The position numbers were made by a program, and so were the translations under genes. Of a DNA stretch of 64,000 nucleotides, positions 44,521-53,954 are shown piece by piece (positions within the stretch are counted from its first letter, which is position 1; each line of letters opens with the position of its first letter). Source of the DNA: Clostridium pasteurianum BC1 (GTDB lineage: Bacteria > Bacillota > Clostridia > Clostridiales > Clostridiaceae); the NCBI RefSeq assembly GCF_000389635.1, contig NC_021182.1:3947925-4011924 (forward strand). The letters are read 5' to 3'. Under the pieces are notes generated by a model that saw only the letters and a program-made list of their open reading frames with translations, did no database searches and was not told the origin of the DNA.

Positions 44521-44943
44521 ATGATTTCTTATAAACTTGGATTAGAGTATATTAATTGGTCTGAACTTTTCAATTTGTATGAAAAGGTAGGACTGTTAAG
44601 ACGTTTTATAGAAAATAGAGAATTTGATAAAATTCAATCTGCATTTCAAAAGAGTTGTAAGGTTGTTACAGCATGGGATGGAGAAAAGTTGGTAGGTTCT
44701 TGCAGAATGTTATCTGATAGTATATGTTATGGTGCTGTGTTTAATGTAGGAGTGCTACCTGAATATCAGAAAAAAAGCGTTGGAAAAGGGATGATGAATT
44801 TACTATTAAAAGGAGAAGAAAATATAACTATTCACCTAACTTCAACATTTGGGAACGAAGATTTTTATAAAAAATTGGGTTTTAAGAAGCATAAAACTGC
44901 ATATTCAAAATATCCATTTGAATCAAAATATGTTGAGGATTAG
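44521..44943 (+). CDS. GNAT-family N-acetyltransferase
   Basis: A 140-residue single-domain acetyltransferase. The acetyl-CoA site is in VGVLPEYQKKSVGKGMMNLLL (motif A; R/Q-x-x-G-x-G/A replaced by Q-K-K-S-V-G-K-G, with Ser in the first glycine position). The C-terminal motif B reads FYKKLGFKKH. GGGGG precedes the ATG. It stands alone between a terminator and a small membrane-protein gene. The substrate cannot be read from sequence. Confidence 0.85.
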   Translation: MISYKLGLEYINWSELFNLYEKVGLLRRFIENREFDKIQSAFQKSCKVVTAWDGEKLVGSCRMLSDSICYGAVFNVGVLPEYQKKSVGKGMMNLLLKGEENITIHLTSTFGNEDFYKKLGFKKHKTAYSKYPFESKYVED

Positions 44944-45057
44944 ATGTTACATAATATTCTTATAAGTTGTATAAATATATAATTAAATAAGAATGCACTA
45001 AATTTCAAGTTTGTGATAAAATATTAAGTATATAAAACCCTTAATTGGAGGTGCAAA

Positions 45058-45459
45058 TTGAAAATGAGAAATTTTTTAGATAGAATTCGTTACTATTTTA
45101 GAGACTGCTACGGTATTGATAAGCTTTCCACCTGTATTCTTGTTTTATCTGTAATCTTAAGTTTTATAAGCTTTAACAGATATGTAGAACTTGTAGCCTT
45201 TGCTTTACTGGTGTACGTTATCTTTAGGACTATTTCACGAAATAAATATAAACGCTATCAGGAACTGGCTGCCTTTAATAGTTTTTTGTTTAAAATACAG
45301 CAGAAATTTTATTCAATTAAAACTTCCTTCAGTCAGCGTAAAGATTATAAAATACTTAAATGTCCAAATTGTTCTCAAAAATTAAGATTACCTAGAAACA
45401 AAGGAAAAGTAACTATTACCTGTAGTAAATGCGGCACTAAGTTTAAGGCTAAATCATAA
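45058..45459 (+). CDS. Small membrane protein with C-terminal zinc ribbon
   Basis: A 133-residue protein. One or two membrane helices (ILVLSVILSFISF, LVAFALLVYVIF, about 25-60) are followed by a basic linker. The C-terminal zinc-ribbon has two CxxC knuckles (CPNCSQKLRLP and CSKCGTKF). The start is a TTG at 45058, because GGAGGTG lies six bases upstream; the ATG two codons later is too far from it. Membrane-anchored zinc ribbons of this type are common in clostridia and of unknown role. Confidence 0.75.
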   Translation: MKMRNFLDRIRYYFRDCYGIDKLSTCILVLSVILSFISFNRYVELVAFALLVYVIFRTISRNKYKRYQELAAFNSFLFKIQQKFYSIKTSFSQRKDYKILKCPNCSQKLRLPRNKGKVTITCSKCGTKFKAKS

Positions 45460-45526
45460 TGACAATTGTATTATATATTTTATAGTTATTTGGTAAATAA
45501 TTATAAATATTGAGGAAGTGATACTG

Positions 45527-45934
45527 TTGAACTTAGATAAAAACACTATAGAAAATATAAAAAATTTTCTTTTAAATAATTTAGAACCGTATGCAATATA
45601 TTTGTTCGGTTCTAGTGCAAAAGGTATATTTAGAGAAGATAGTGATATAGATATAGCATTTTTAAATAATAAAAATATCTCTGACTATGAATTATTTATG
45701 CTTGCTCAGGAATTAGCAGATACAGTTAAAAAAGACGTGGATTTAATAAACTTAGAAAATGCCTCAACTGTATTTAAAGTTCAAATAATCTATAATGGTG
45801 AAAAAATATATTGTTCTGATGATACCAGAGTAGCCTATTTTGAAATGTATGCTTTTAAAGATTATGCCACCCTAAACGAAGAAAGGGAAGTGATTATAAA
45901 AAGCATAAAGAAGGGAGGTTCTGTATATGAGTAA
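45527..45934 (+). CDS. mntA: MntA-type minimal nucleotidyltransferase antitoxin
   Basis: A 135-residue nucleotidyltransferase of the MntA/HepT toxin-antitoxin type. The catalytic motif GSSAKGIFREDSDIDIAFL gives the required GS...DxD arrangement (about residues 29-45). In characterised pairs MntA silences the HepT toxin by adding AMP residues to a tyrosine beside its active site. I use the TTG at 45527, as AGGAAGTG lies six bases upstream; the GTG at 45518 overlaps that site. The stop overlaps the hepT start by 8 bp, the usual operon arrangement. Confidence 0.85.
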   Translation: MNLDKNTIENIKNFLLNNLEPYAIYLFGSSAKGIFREDSDIDIAFLNNKNISDYELFMLAQELADTVKKDVDLINLENASTVFKVQIIYNGEKIYCSDDTRVAYFEMYAFKDYATLNEEREVIIKSIKKGGSVYE

Positions 45935-46337
45935 TGATGTAATAATTAATAAAATAGCCGTCATAGAAAGATGCATAAGAAGAATACATGAAGAATACGA
46001 TAGCAACCCTGAAAACCTAAAAAATTATACTAAACAGGATTCCATAATTTTAAATATTCAAAGAGCCTGTGAAGCTTCCATAGACATGGCCATGCATATT
46101 GTCTGAGATAAAAAATTGGGTATTCCACAAAATAGTAGAGATGCTTTTGAATTACTTTACAGTAATAAATTCATTGATGAAAATATGCTGAAAAACTTAA
46201 AGTCAATGGTTGACTTTAGAAATATAGCAGTTCACGATTATCAAACTGTAAACTTAAATATAATAAAGGAAATAATTAAAAACCATTTAAAAGATTTAAA
46301 AAGTTTTCATGAACTAGTATCAAGTAAGATGTTGTAA
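45927..46337 (+). pseudogene. hepT: HepT-type toxin gene interrupted by an in-frame TGA
   Basis: HEPN-domain RNase toxin partner of mntA. The frame starts at ATG 45927 (GGGAGG upstream) and runs 59 codons to a TGA at 46104-46106, right after AMHIV. It then continues in the same frame for 77 codons to a TAA. The second part contains the HEPN catalytic motif RNIAVHDY (R-x4-H, with the tyrosine modified by MntA). Together they make a full-length HepT of about 135 residues. A single C-to-T change from CGA would create this stop. The toxin should be inactive unless the stop is read through. Confidence 0.85.
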
Positions 46338-46345
46338 ATAACTTT

Positions 46346-46383
46346 AATAAAGTCTGTAAGCTTAATAGTTTACAGACTTTATT
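46346..46383. terminator. Bidirectional terminator
   Basis: AATAAAGTCTGTAA pairs with TTACAGACTTTATT; it separates the toxin-antitoxin pair from the convergent kinase gene. Confidence 0.85.
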
Positions 46384-46417
46384 TCTATAAATTACGATAT
46401 ATAAATTATTGCCATTT

Positions 46418-47659
46418 TTAGTATTTAAGAAATGTAATAACAAATCTAGTTCCTTCACCAACTTTACTCTGAGCTTCAATAATACCATTATGTGCCTCTA
46501 TTATTGACTTTGAAAGGGCCAATCCTATTCCAATGGACTCACTATTATTTGAAGTTCTTGCCTTATAAAATCTCTTAAATATATTTGGTAAATCCTCTTC
46601 ACGTATACCTTCCCCGTTATCTTCAATAGTAATTCTTCTATAAACAGGATTTTCATTAAGACAAATATCTATTTTACCATCTTGTTTACTATGTTCTATT
46701 GAATTTTTTATAATATTTATTAAAGCCTCTTGAAGCCATTCATTATCGTGCTCAAATATCACTTGTGCACTTTCCTTAAAATTTATTTCCACATTAGCTT
46801 CTGATGCTTTACCTTCTAACGCTTCCAAAGAATCCTCTATAGTTTCATTTAAACTTTGATCTTCTTTATTAAATTCTATTGCCTTGGCATCAAGCCTTGC
46901 CAATTTCAATATACTTTTTATAAGCCAATTCATTCTGTAAAGCTGATTTTTGTTACTTACTAAAAATGTATTACTTTGCTCTTTAGATAGTTCCTTAGTC
47001 AATAAAATATCATTATATACAATCAGAGATGAAAGTGGTGTTTTAAGTTGATGAGATATATCCGACAATAAATCTACTAAAAATTGTTTTTCTTTTCTCA
47101 ATTCATATAAATTATTCCTTATTATTCCTCTCATAGAATTGAAGGAAGTAGCAAGTTTTGACAGATCACCTTCCCTATCCTCACTGATAGATATGTCATA
47201 TTCTCCATCTAGTACTTTTTTTGCTGCAAATGTCAATCTTCTTATCCTTTTATAGAAATATACATACTGTACATAATTAAATATGAGAAATATAATTGCC
47301 ATAATAATAAATATAGTAATAATAGAATAGGTATTTTTTACTACAGTTTTATTTACATATGGAAAAAGCTGATTTTCTAATGTGGGTGTTAAACCATATT
47401 GCCTTAATATACCCTTTCCTTTTTCTGCTTCTTTATCTGTTACTTCCCTTGTAATAAGCGGTGCTATTTCATTTTGTAATTCCGGATTTTTTTCCCATAT
47501 CCTTGCAGTAATAGCTCCAAGACTTTTTATGTAATCTTTCTTTAGATTATCATGATATAATTTTAAAGTAAAAATAGTTATTATCATGAATATTATATTT
47601 AAAGACAAAAGAATTGCTGAACTTATTTTAAGCTCAGGATTACCAAAATACCTTTTCAT
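46418..47659 (-). CDS. Sensor histidine kinase
   Basis: Intact 413-residue membrane kinase. Two transmembrane helices (about 13-35 and 113-135) enclose a ~75-residue extracellular sensor. Then come a HAMP linker, the phosphoacceptor segment DISHQLKTPLSSL (His near 205) and an ATPase domain (NIIKNSIEHS, DNGEGI, GIGLALSKS). It begins 6 bp after the response-regulator gene, so the two form a two-component system. The ABC transporter just upstream on the same strand is its likely target. Kinases of this layout often respond to peptide antibiotics, which is inference. Confidence 0.9.
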   Translation of the reverse strand: MKRYFGNPELKISSAILLSLNIIFMIITIFTLKLYHDNLKKDYIKSLGAITARIWEKNPELQNEIAPLITREVTDKEAEKGKGILRQYGLTPTLENQLFPYVNKTVVKNTYSIITIFIIMAIIFLIFNYVQYVYFYKRIRRLTFAAKKVLDGEYDISISEDREGDLSKLATSFNSMRGIIRNNLYELRKEKQFLVDLLSDISHQLKTPLSSLIVYNDILLTKELSKEQSNTFLVSNKNQLYRMNWLIKSILKLARLDAKAIEFNKEDQSLNETIEDSLEALEGKASEANVEINFKESAQVIFEHDNEWLQEALINIIKNSIEHSKQDGKIDICLNENPVYRRITIEDNGEGIREEDLPNIFKRFYKARTSNNSESIGIGLALSKSIIEAHNGIIEAQSKVGEGTRFVITFLKY

Positions 47660-47665
47660 TTTTAT

Positions 47666-48361
47666 CTACTCCTTAACAACACTTTTATTCCACAGATACC
47701 CCATACCTCTTTGAGTTACTATGTACTCTGGAGCTTTAATATTGTCTTCTATTTTTTCTCTTATTCTCTTAATGTAAACAGAAAGAGTATTTTCATCAAA
47801 AAATGCCTCTTCACCTTCAATTAACTCCCTTAGTATTTCTCTTCTTTTTATTATAACCATAGGCTTATTCATAAATATTAACAGTAGTTTGTACTCCTGA
47901 GCTGTAAGCGTGACCTCTTTCCCATTTTTTGTTATATAAGCTGTTGAGGTATCCATAATTATATCACCACTCTTTAAAATATTGCCATTGAGTGTATTTT
48001 TATAATTTCTCCTTATCAACACCTTAATTCTTGATAAAAACTCCTTTACCCCAAAGGGCTTTGCCATATAGTCATCTCCACCTATTTCTAGTCCCAGCAC
48101 TATGTTAACCTCATCATCAAGAGCTGTTAAAAACATTATTGGGATATTACTTTCATTTCTTATATATTTACACAAATCATATCCGCTTCCATCAGGCAAA
48201 TTGACATCTAAAATAACCAATTGAAATTTTTCCTTTTGAAATATCTTCTTTGTTCTTTCTACTGTAGATGTTCTTAAAACTTCATAGCCTGCATCCTTTA
48301 AAGTAAATTCTATTCCAATAGCCAATGGCTCATCATCTTCTACCAATAATAATCTATACAT
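47666..48361 (-). CDS. OmpR/PhoB-family response regulator
   Basis: A 231-residue regulator. The receiver domain has the acidic pair DDE near residues 9-11, the phosphoacceptor in VILDVNLPDGSG (Asp about 53) and the Lys in AKPFGVKEF (about 102). The C-terminal winged helix ends FDENTLSVYIKRIREKIED and GYLWN. GGGGTG precedes the ATG. Paired with the kinase gene downstream. A degenerate palindromic element lies between it and the ABC permease gene upstream. Confidence 0.92.
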   Translation of the reverse strand: MYRLLLVEDDEPLAIGIEFTLKDAGYEVLRTSTVERTKKIFQKEKFQLVILDVNLPDGSGYDLCKYIRNESNIPIMFLTALDDEVNIVLGLEIGGDDYMAKPFGVKEFLSRIKVLIRRNYKNTLNGNILKSGDIIMDTSTAYITKNGKEVTLTAQEYKLLLIFMNKPMVIIKRREILRELIEGEEAFFDENTLSVYIKRIREKIEDNIKAPEYIVTQRGMGYLWNKSVVKE

Positions 48362-48379
48362 AACTTCACCCCATTACTT

Positions 48380-48591
48380 TTAAATGATGACTAACAACTG
48401 AACACCATCTACAAAGTAAGGAACCCCTTGTTAATCCTCCAATGGGTGTTCAAAGATTAAGTAACCATGTAAAAGCGTATATTCTCTGTGCCTGCTTAAT
48501 CTGGATATACAGCATCACATTCCTGGATAACAACTTCTAAAATTAAGTAAAAGTAGAAATTCTCTCTAAATCTAAAAATTCTGCTTATATG
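48380..48591 (-). repeat. Two-hairpin palindromic element, degenerate long copy
   Basis: It starts with ATGATGACTAAC (compare CCGATGACTACC). It includes CCTGGATAACAACTTCTA and ends in AAATTCTGCTTATAT, as in the 34.0 kb copy. Several arms are changed but remain paired (GAACACC/GGTGTTC). It fills the first half of 48362-48773. Confidence 0.6.
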
Positions 48592-48773
48592 TATTATAAT
48601 ACCATCAACTATGTCAAAAAGTAATAATTATATAATTAGAGTTTTTTATATAATTATTACTTTCTTATGCTATATTAAAATTATTGATACAGAATATCCT
48701 TAGCATGTTTAACTTGAAATTTTAAATCAAGCCAAGGTTAGACTTTCTTTTATGAATGGAGGTATATCCTAAT

Positions 48774-51284
48774 CTAGGAATCTTCCCTTATTACTTCAAT
48801 TAGATTTTCTTTATTAATTCTTTTCAGTGGTGATAATACTGAAATATAGCCAATTACAATAGAACAAATCGCTGCAATACCCATTGCATTCCAAGGTATA
48901 TTCCATGTAAATTCTCTTGCTGTCCTTAAACTTTTAAATAATAAGTAAGACAATGCGGTACCTGTAATAGAGCCATAAATTGTTCCAACAATACCGTAAA
49001 AGATTCCTTCTAACACTATCATTTTCCTTAATCCTTTTTGAGTCAAACCTATTGATTTTAAAGCAGCAAATTCTCTTTTCCTAAGTATAATGTTAGTTGT
49101 CAGTGTATTTACTATGTTAACACTTCCTATGAGGGATACAACTACAACAAACCCATAGATAAGTATCTGTACCATTAATGTTCCTGACTTCATATTTCTG
49201 TTATTATCTATCATATCTATTACATTTAAGGACGGATTTGATTTTACGGCTGTTTCAATTTCTGTTTTTACTGTGTTTTCATTTTTGATATCTTTAATTG
49301 TTATATTTAAGCTGTTTGGTTTAACATCACTTACACCCATTAAATTCTTAGCTACTTGTTCTGTTGTAATAAGCTTTAACTGGTTTTCATCTTGGCTAAG
49401 AAAATCGAAGGGATCATCGTTGAGAATTGCCATAACCTTGGCTTTTTTTACAGCTCCTTTTCCAAACCCAACACTTGGTTTTGAAAAATCAACATACTGA
49501 AGGTCTATTTCATCCCCCACCTTTATATTGGCAATTGGTCCAACATATGTTTTCTTTGTATTATTATTATAAACATGATTTTTGTTTATAATAATAACTC
49601 CATTTTCATTATTTAGCCTATTTACATCCAGAGTCCCAGCGTGTAAATATTTTTTTGCTGCTGTTAAAGAGGCAGTGTCATAAATCTCTAACCCACCATT
49701 TAAAAGTGATTTTTCATTATTATTTAATGTAGTTTTGCTATATACTGTTTTCATATCCTGAATTGCTTTAATCTCACTGTTTTTATCAATTGCTGCATAA
49801 AAATGATTTAAATCATATACCTTGTATGCCTGACTTATGGATTTAATAGATTCTATATTTTGAATTATATTATCATCTAAATTTGTTTTTATACTTTGCA
49901 TTGAATTTCCAGTTTTTCTAGCTGGTTCAACTACAAAATGAATATTTCTTGATTCATTTACATTTTGTTTTATATTTAATGCCATATCTAAAAATGATTT
50001 AAATGTTACAAAAAGTGCCACACTTATTACTATAGAAAAAATGGTTATTCTATATCTTTTTCTGTTTCGTTTTATATTTTTACTGGCCAATGCTCCTTCA
50101 AAGCCAAATATTTTTTGTACAATTTTACTATTTCTTCTTTTTATCTTCTCCTTTGTTATTGAAGTTCTACTATTTATAGCTACTAGGGGCGATATGCTTC
50201 CTGCAAATAATGCAGGGATAAAAGCTGAAACATAGGTTGCTGCTACGCCTACCACTCCACTGATTGCCATAACTTTAAATGGTATTACTGGCTTAATTAC
50301 AGAAACTGAATTTCCACCAATTATTCTAAAAACTATATCTATAGTATAAATAACTGCAATACTCAATAACAATCCTATAGGTATGCTAATCACAGCTAAT
50401 ACAGTTGCTTCTCTTAGTACAAGTTTTCTGATCTGTTTTGGAGTTGCTCCTACAGCTCTTAAAAGCCCAAATTGCTTTATTCTTTCTACAACACTGATTT
50501 GAAATGAATTGTAGATTACTGCAATTGTTGCTATGAGCACTATTGAAATAATTACAGCCGCAGCCAAGTAAAGTCCATTAAATGAAGAACCGCCACCCCC
50601 TGCTCCCTCAAAACCCAGTAAATATGAATTTTCTAGAACAGTCCCTTTCTTACCCAACTGCTTTAACTCTTCAACTGCTTTTCCCAAATTTGTTTTAGAG
50701 CTTATTTCTACAAGCATAGTTGAATTATTTTTGTCAATATTACTTGTTTTAGTTAATAAAACTCCCTCATTTCCAATTTGACTTCTTACAGTATCCTCTA
50801 ATACTCCTACTAGTGTATACTCTTTATTGTTGAATTTAATTTTATCTCCTACTTTGGCATTATTGTCAATCTGCTTCAATACAAAGCTTTCCACTGCGGC
50901 TTCCTTTGTATTCTGAGGAAGTCTTCCCTGCTTTACTTTATATGACATAAGTTCTAATGCGTTATCTGTTGCTGTTACTTCGTCAACAACCAGTTTATTT
51001 CCCAGCTTTTCTTTATAATCCACTCTAAATAATCCGCTTCTCGAAACCTTAGGATTATTGGTTACCTCAGATATTAAATTATTATCTGCATTTGAAAATT
51101 GTAAATGCCAGGAACCTATTGAACTTTTAATATTCTCTATTTCTGCTTCCTGCATACCTGCAATAAAAAGACCTATAGAAGCTATTAATGCTACTGATAA
51201 TACTATACCTATAATGGTAAGTATGGTCCGTTTCTTACTTGATTTCAAATACTTTCCCGTAAGCTGTTTGTATCCAGTTATCAT
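48774..51284 (-). CDS. ABC transporter permease, FtsX/MacB-like
   Basis: An 836-residue membrane protein with an N-terminal helix (LTIIGIVLSVALIASIGLFIAG) and a large extracytoplasmic domain. A cluster of three helices with ATPKQIRKL-type coupling follows (about 235-365). A second helix with another extracytoplasmic domain comes next (about 410-690), then three more C-terminal helices (MVQILIYGFVVVVSLIG). This duplicated FtsX layout fits exporters of lipids or peptides and antibiotic-detoxification pumps. It lies 90 bp after its ATPase gene, with the two-component genes downstream. GAGGGGG precedes the ATG. Confidence 0.88.
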   Translation of the reverse strand: MITGYKQLTGKYLKSSKKRTILTIIGIVLSVALIASIGLFIAGMQEAEIENIKSSIGSWHLQFSNADNNLISEVTNNPKVSRSGLFRVDYKEKLGNKLVVDEVTATDNALELMSYKVKQGRLPQNTKEAAVESFVLKQIDNNAKVGDKIKFNNKEYTLVGVLEDTVRSQIGNEGVLLTKTSNIDKNNSTMLVEISSKTNLGKAVEELKQLGKKGTVLENSYLLGFEGAGGGGSSFNGLYLAAAVIISIVLIATIAVIYNSFQISVVERIKQFGLLRAVGATPKQIRKLVLREATVLAVISIPIGLLLSIAVIYTIDIVFRIIGGNSVSVIKPVIPFKVMAISGVVGVAATYVSAFIPALFAGSISPLVAINSRTSITKEKIKRRNSKIVQKIFGFEGALASKNIKRNRKRYRITIFSIVISVALFVTFKSFLDMALNIKQNVNESRNIHFVVEPARKTGNSMQSIKTNLDDNIIQNIESIKSISQAYKVYDLNHFYAAIDKNSEIKAIQDMKTVYSKTTLNNNEKSLLNGGLEIYDTASLTAAKKYLHAGTLDVNRLNNENGVIIINKNHVYNNNTKKTYVGPIANIKVGDEIDLQYVDFSKPSVGFGKGAVKKAKVMAILNDDPFDFLSQDENQLKLITTEQVAKNLMGVSDVKPNSLNITIKDIKNENTVKTEIETAVKSNPSLNVIDMIDNNRNMKSGTLMVQILIYGFVVVVSLIGSVNIVNTLTTNIILRKREFAALKSIGLTQKGLRKMIVLEGIFYGIVGTIYGSITGTALSYLLFKSLRTAREFTWNIPWNAMGIAAICSIVIGYISVLSPLKRINKENLIEVIREDS

Positions 51285-51374
51285 ATTTACGTTTTCCCCC
51301 TCTATTTCCTTTAAGCATGTAAAAGTTATTTAGATCTCTATGCCTGTTATATTCCAAAACTATATTAAGTAATT

Positions 51375-52061
51375 TTAGTTATTTTTTAAATATTTATCCG
51401 AAGCTATTTCTCCATCTTCAATTGTGATTATCCGATCCGACATTGAAGCTATATTGACATCATGGGTAATTAATATTAGGGTTTGATTATATTTTTTTGC
51501 TGTATATTTTAATAATTCAATAACTTCCTTTGAATTTTTACTATCAAGGTTTCCTGTAGGCTCATCTGCAAATATTATTGATGGCTTATTCGCAATTGCT
51601 CTGCCAATTGAAACCCTCTGCTGCTGTCCTCCCGATAACTCTGAAGGTAGGTGATATTTCCTGTCTTTAAGCCCTAATATTTCAATTAGCTCTCCTAAAT
51701 AAGCTTTATCAATTTTATCATTGTCCAATAATGACGGCAGAGCTATATTTTCTTCAACATCCAAAACTGGTATAAGGTTAAAAAACTGAAATACGAAGCC
51801 GATTTTTCTTCTTCTGAACACTGCAAGCTCTTCTTCCTTATTATCATAAATGTTTTGTCCATCCACTATTACTTTTCCACTGGTAGGCCTATCAAGTCCG
51901 CCCAAAAGATGAAGAAGTGTACTCTTACCAGAGCCAGAAGCACCTACAATTGCAACAAATTCACCTTTGTTAACTGACATATTTATGTTTTTTAGCGCTT
52001 CTACCTTTGTTTCACCCCTACCATAAGTCTTATTTAAATTTTCAACCTTTAAAATCTCCAT
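51375..52061 (-). CDS. ABC transporter ATP-binding protein, MacB/LolD type
   Basis: A 228-residue ATPase partner of the FtsX-like permease. Complete motifs: A-loop region LNKTYGRGE, Walker A GASGSGKST, signature LSGGQQQR, Walker B IIFADEPTGNLD and H-loop THD. The EPTGNLD sequence is diagnostic of the MacB/LolD/Bce group. First gene of the ABC-two-component cluster. It is intact, unlike the related remnant at 38.9-39.6 kb, and so could be the working copy of that function. Confidence 0.92.
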   Translation of the reverse strand: MEILKVENLNKTYGRGETKVEALKNINMSVNKGEFVAIVGASGSGKSTLLHLLGGLDRPTSGKVIVDGQNIYDNKEEELAVFRRRKIGFVFQFFNLIPVLDVEENIALPSLLDNDKIDKAYLGELIEILGLKDRKYHLPSELSGGQQQRVSIGRAIANKPSIIFADEPTGNLDSKNSKEVIELLKYTAKKYNQTLILITHDVNIASMSDRIITIEDGEIASDKYLKNN

Positions 52062-52212
52062 TGATATCTTCCTCTCTCTCTTTTATACATTTTCAAAAAA
52101 TAACAGTTGAAAATCTTACACTAGATTAGCTTATTATTTTTTGAATATACCTCAATTAGTATACCTAAATTATATTCGTCTACTGTTATTGATTCCATAT
52201 CTATTTCCTTAC

Positions 52213-52260
52213 AATTTAAAAGTACATTCTTACAATTTAGTAAGAATGTACTTTTAAATT
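52213..52260. repeat. 21-bp perfect inverted repeat with 6-base loop
   Basis: The left arm ends in AAAAGTACATTCTTAC (52213-52233), the loop is AATTTA, and the right arm is exactly complementary. No gene or T run adjoins it on either side. It lies in the 52062-52704 gap. Confidence 0.75.
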
Positions 52261-52289
52261 TTGGTAATAAATTCTTTGTAAAATAATCA

Positions 52290-52440
52290 AACGCTTCATA
52301 CCTAGAACATTTCTACTACATATAACAATTAACTACCAAGCTTCTTGACATTACCTTGCCAAGCCTTCAGCAATTAGTCTAGTTAAACTTAACTAGACGC
52401 ACACCTCACAAAAGCACCAGTATCTCTACTGGTGCTTTTT
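52290..52440 (+). ncRNA. Possible small RNA ending in a strong terminator
   Basis: A textbook terminator at 52411-52440 (AAAGCACCAGTA, TCTC loop, inverse arm, T run) lies on the plus strand, yet no plus-strand gene precedes it for more than 5 kb. Just upstream is GTCTAGTTAA/TTAACTAGAC (52377-52398). This suggests a short transcript, whose start I cannot fix. Confidence 0.35.
52411..52440 (+). terminator. Rho-independent terminator without an upstream gene
   Basis: 12-bp perfect stem GCACCAGTA/TACTGGTGC with flanking A/T pairs, a four-base loop, then five T on the plus strand. Confidence 0.85.
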
Positions 52441-52704
52441 CCATATAAATATTAAACATCTGAAGGGGGTAATCTTCATGAGTTTATAATATCAAGGCAA
52501 TGTTACAGTTTCTTTTCCATATTGTAACTAATATTTATACTAAACAATAATATTTTATGAACAGAATTATAATCTAAATTAATTCAATATGAATATAAAA
52601 ATAACTTCCCATGCAATTACACAGAAAGTTATTTTTATATGTACCATAGTTAACTTATATACACTGATAAAAGAATAATATAATTTTAATTGACAATTTA
52701 TAAC

Positions 52705-53175
52705 TTATATCTCAGAAAGCTTTTTTAAATGTCTTTCACTGATTTCATTTACCTTCTGTACACGTTTCTCATATTTTTCAATTCCAGAAAAGAATTCAGT
52801 TTTCATCCATACATCTACAATATCAAGAGCTATTGCAGAACCTATTATTTTTCCACCAATACATAATACATTACTATCAGTATGCTGACGTGCTAATTTT
52901 GCACAGAAAGGATCCTGGCAAACCACAGCAGTTACTCCATATATTCTGTTTGCAATTAATGCACTACCATAACCAACTCCATCTACAAATATTCCACGAT
53001 CAGCTTCTCCTTTTCCAACAGCTAGAGCTGCAGGATAAACAAAATCCGGTAAATCACAGGAATCCTTACTATGTGTTCCAAAATCTATTACCTCATGTCC
53101 CTGACTTTCTAAAATTGCCTTTATTTCTTCTTTTAATTCAAACCCAGCATGATCATTTGCCATTGCAATTTTCAT
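52705..53175 (-). CDS. RpiB/LacA/LacB-family sugar-phosphate isomerase
   Basis: A 156-residue isomerase related to ribose-5-phosphate isomerase B. The N-terminus MKIAMANDHAGFELK and the DFG, PDF and RQH(T/N)D..VLCIGG segments are conserved. In the usual CGTGIGMSI loop, the catalytic cysteine is replaced by Asp and the loop reads DGVGYGSALIANR. Specificity may therefore differ from ribose-5-phosphate. GGAGGT precedes the ATG. It stands alone. I see no feature beyond promoters in the 53176-53651 gap that follows. Confidence 0.82.
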   Translation of the reverse strand: MKIAMANDHAGFELKEEIKAILESQGHEVIDFGTHSKDSCDLPDFVYPAALAVGKGEADRGIFVDGVGYGSALIANRIYGVTAVVCQDPFCAKLARQHTDSNVLCIGGKIIGSAIALDIVDVWMKTEFFSGIEKYEKRVQKVNEISERHLKKLSEI

Positions 53176-53651
53176 TATTATGTACCTCCATCACTTATAC
53201 TTTTTAAAATTAATTTTAAATTTTGTGTATATATGTTGCAATAAATTATATTCATAATAAAGTATTCATTTAAGTAGCTGCTATCTAAATGTTATTTATT
53301 AAATGAAGAATTTTAATTACAACTTATGTATTTTATAAAATTTAGTGAATGAATATATCACTTATAGTAATATTATATCACCTAAAATTTAGCTATACAA
53401 TGTTAATGACCATGGAATATACACATATCAATTATAATTTTTCTAATTCAATTTTGTATTTATTAATTACTAATTAGTAATTATTATTGATAATTCCAAA
53501 ATAATATGCTAGTATTATGTAAATACCTTTTAATTAAATTATCAAGTATAAAATATTGTAACTATGAAAAACTAAAATTATTAAAATGTTTTAGAGCATT
53601 ATTATATGAAAATATTAATACACAAATGAAATAAATTAGGTGGTGGTAATA

Positions 53652-53954
53652 ATGAAACCTGTAACTATGTTTGTAACTAATTGGTGTCCATATTGTAAAC
53701 AAGCACTTTCTTTTATGGACAGCTTAAAAAGAGAAAATCCAAAATATCAGGATATTGAAATTAAAATAATTGATGAGGAAATTCATCCAGAAATATCTAA
53801 GCAATATGACTATTACTATGTTCCTACATACTATGTTGGAAATTTTAAAGTTCATGAGGGTGTGCCTACTAAAGAAATTGTAAAACAGGTATTCGATAGA
53901 GCTTGTGCTTCTAATGAGAAAACCTCAATTTTGTCCGATGACTACCCACTGTAA
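53652..53954 (+). CDS. Glutaredoxin/thioredoxin-like protein with repeat-derived C-terminus
   Basis: A 100-residue small thioredoxin-fold protein. The active-site motif is NWCPYC (residues about 11-16, CxxC) and the cis-proline loop is YYYVPTYYV. I use the ATG at 53652, which follows AGGTGGTGG; the frame is open four codons further. The last ~7 codons (LSDDYPL) and the stop are read from the palindromic element that begins at 53931. The original C-terminus has been replaced. The core fold ends before that point, so the protein is probably functional. Confidence 0.85.
   Translation: MKPVTMFVTNWCPYCKQALSFMDSLKRENPKYQDIEIKIIDEEIHPEISKQYDYYYVPTYYVGNFKVHEGVPTKEIVKQVFDRACASNEKTSILSDDYPL

Noticed and set aside
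46104-46106. TGA in hepT as a selenocysteine codon
   Set aside because: HepT has no conserved cysteine at this position and I see no selenocysteine insertion hairpin just after it; a CGA-to-TGA mutation is simpler.
52121-52314. Minus-strand open frame of about 63 codons across the 21-bp palindrome
   Set aside because: It is preceded by two TAG codons, has no start with a ribosome site, and part of it is only the palindrome translated.
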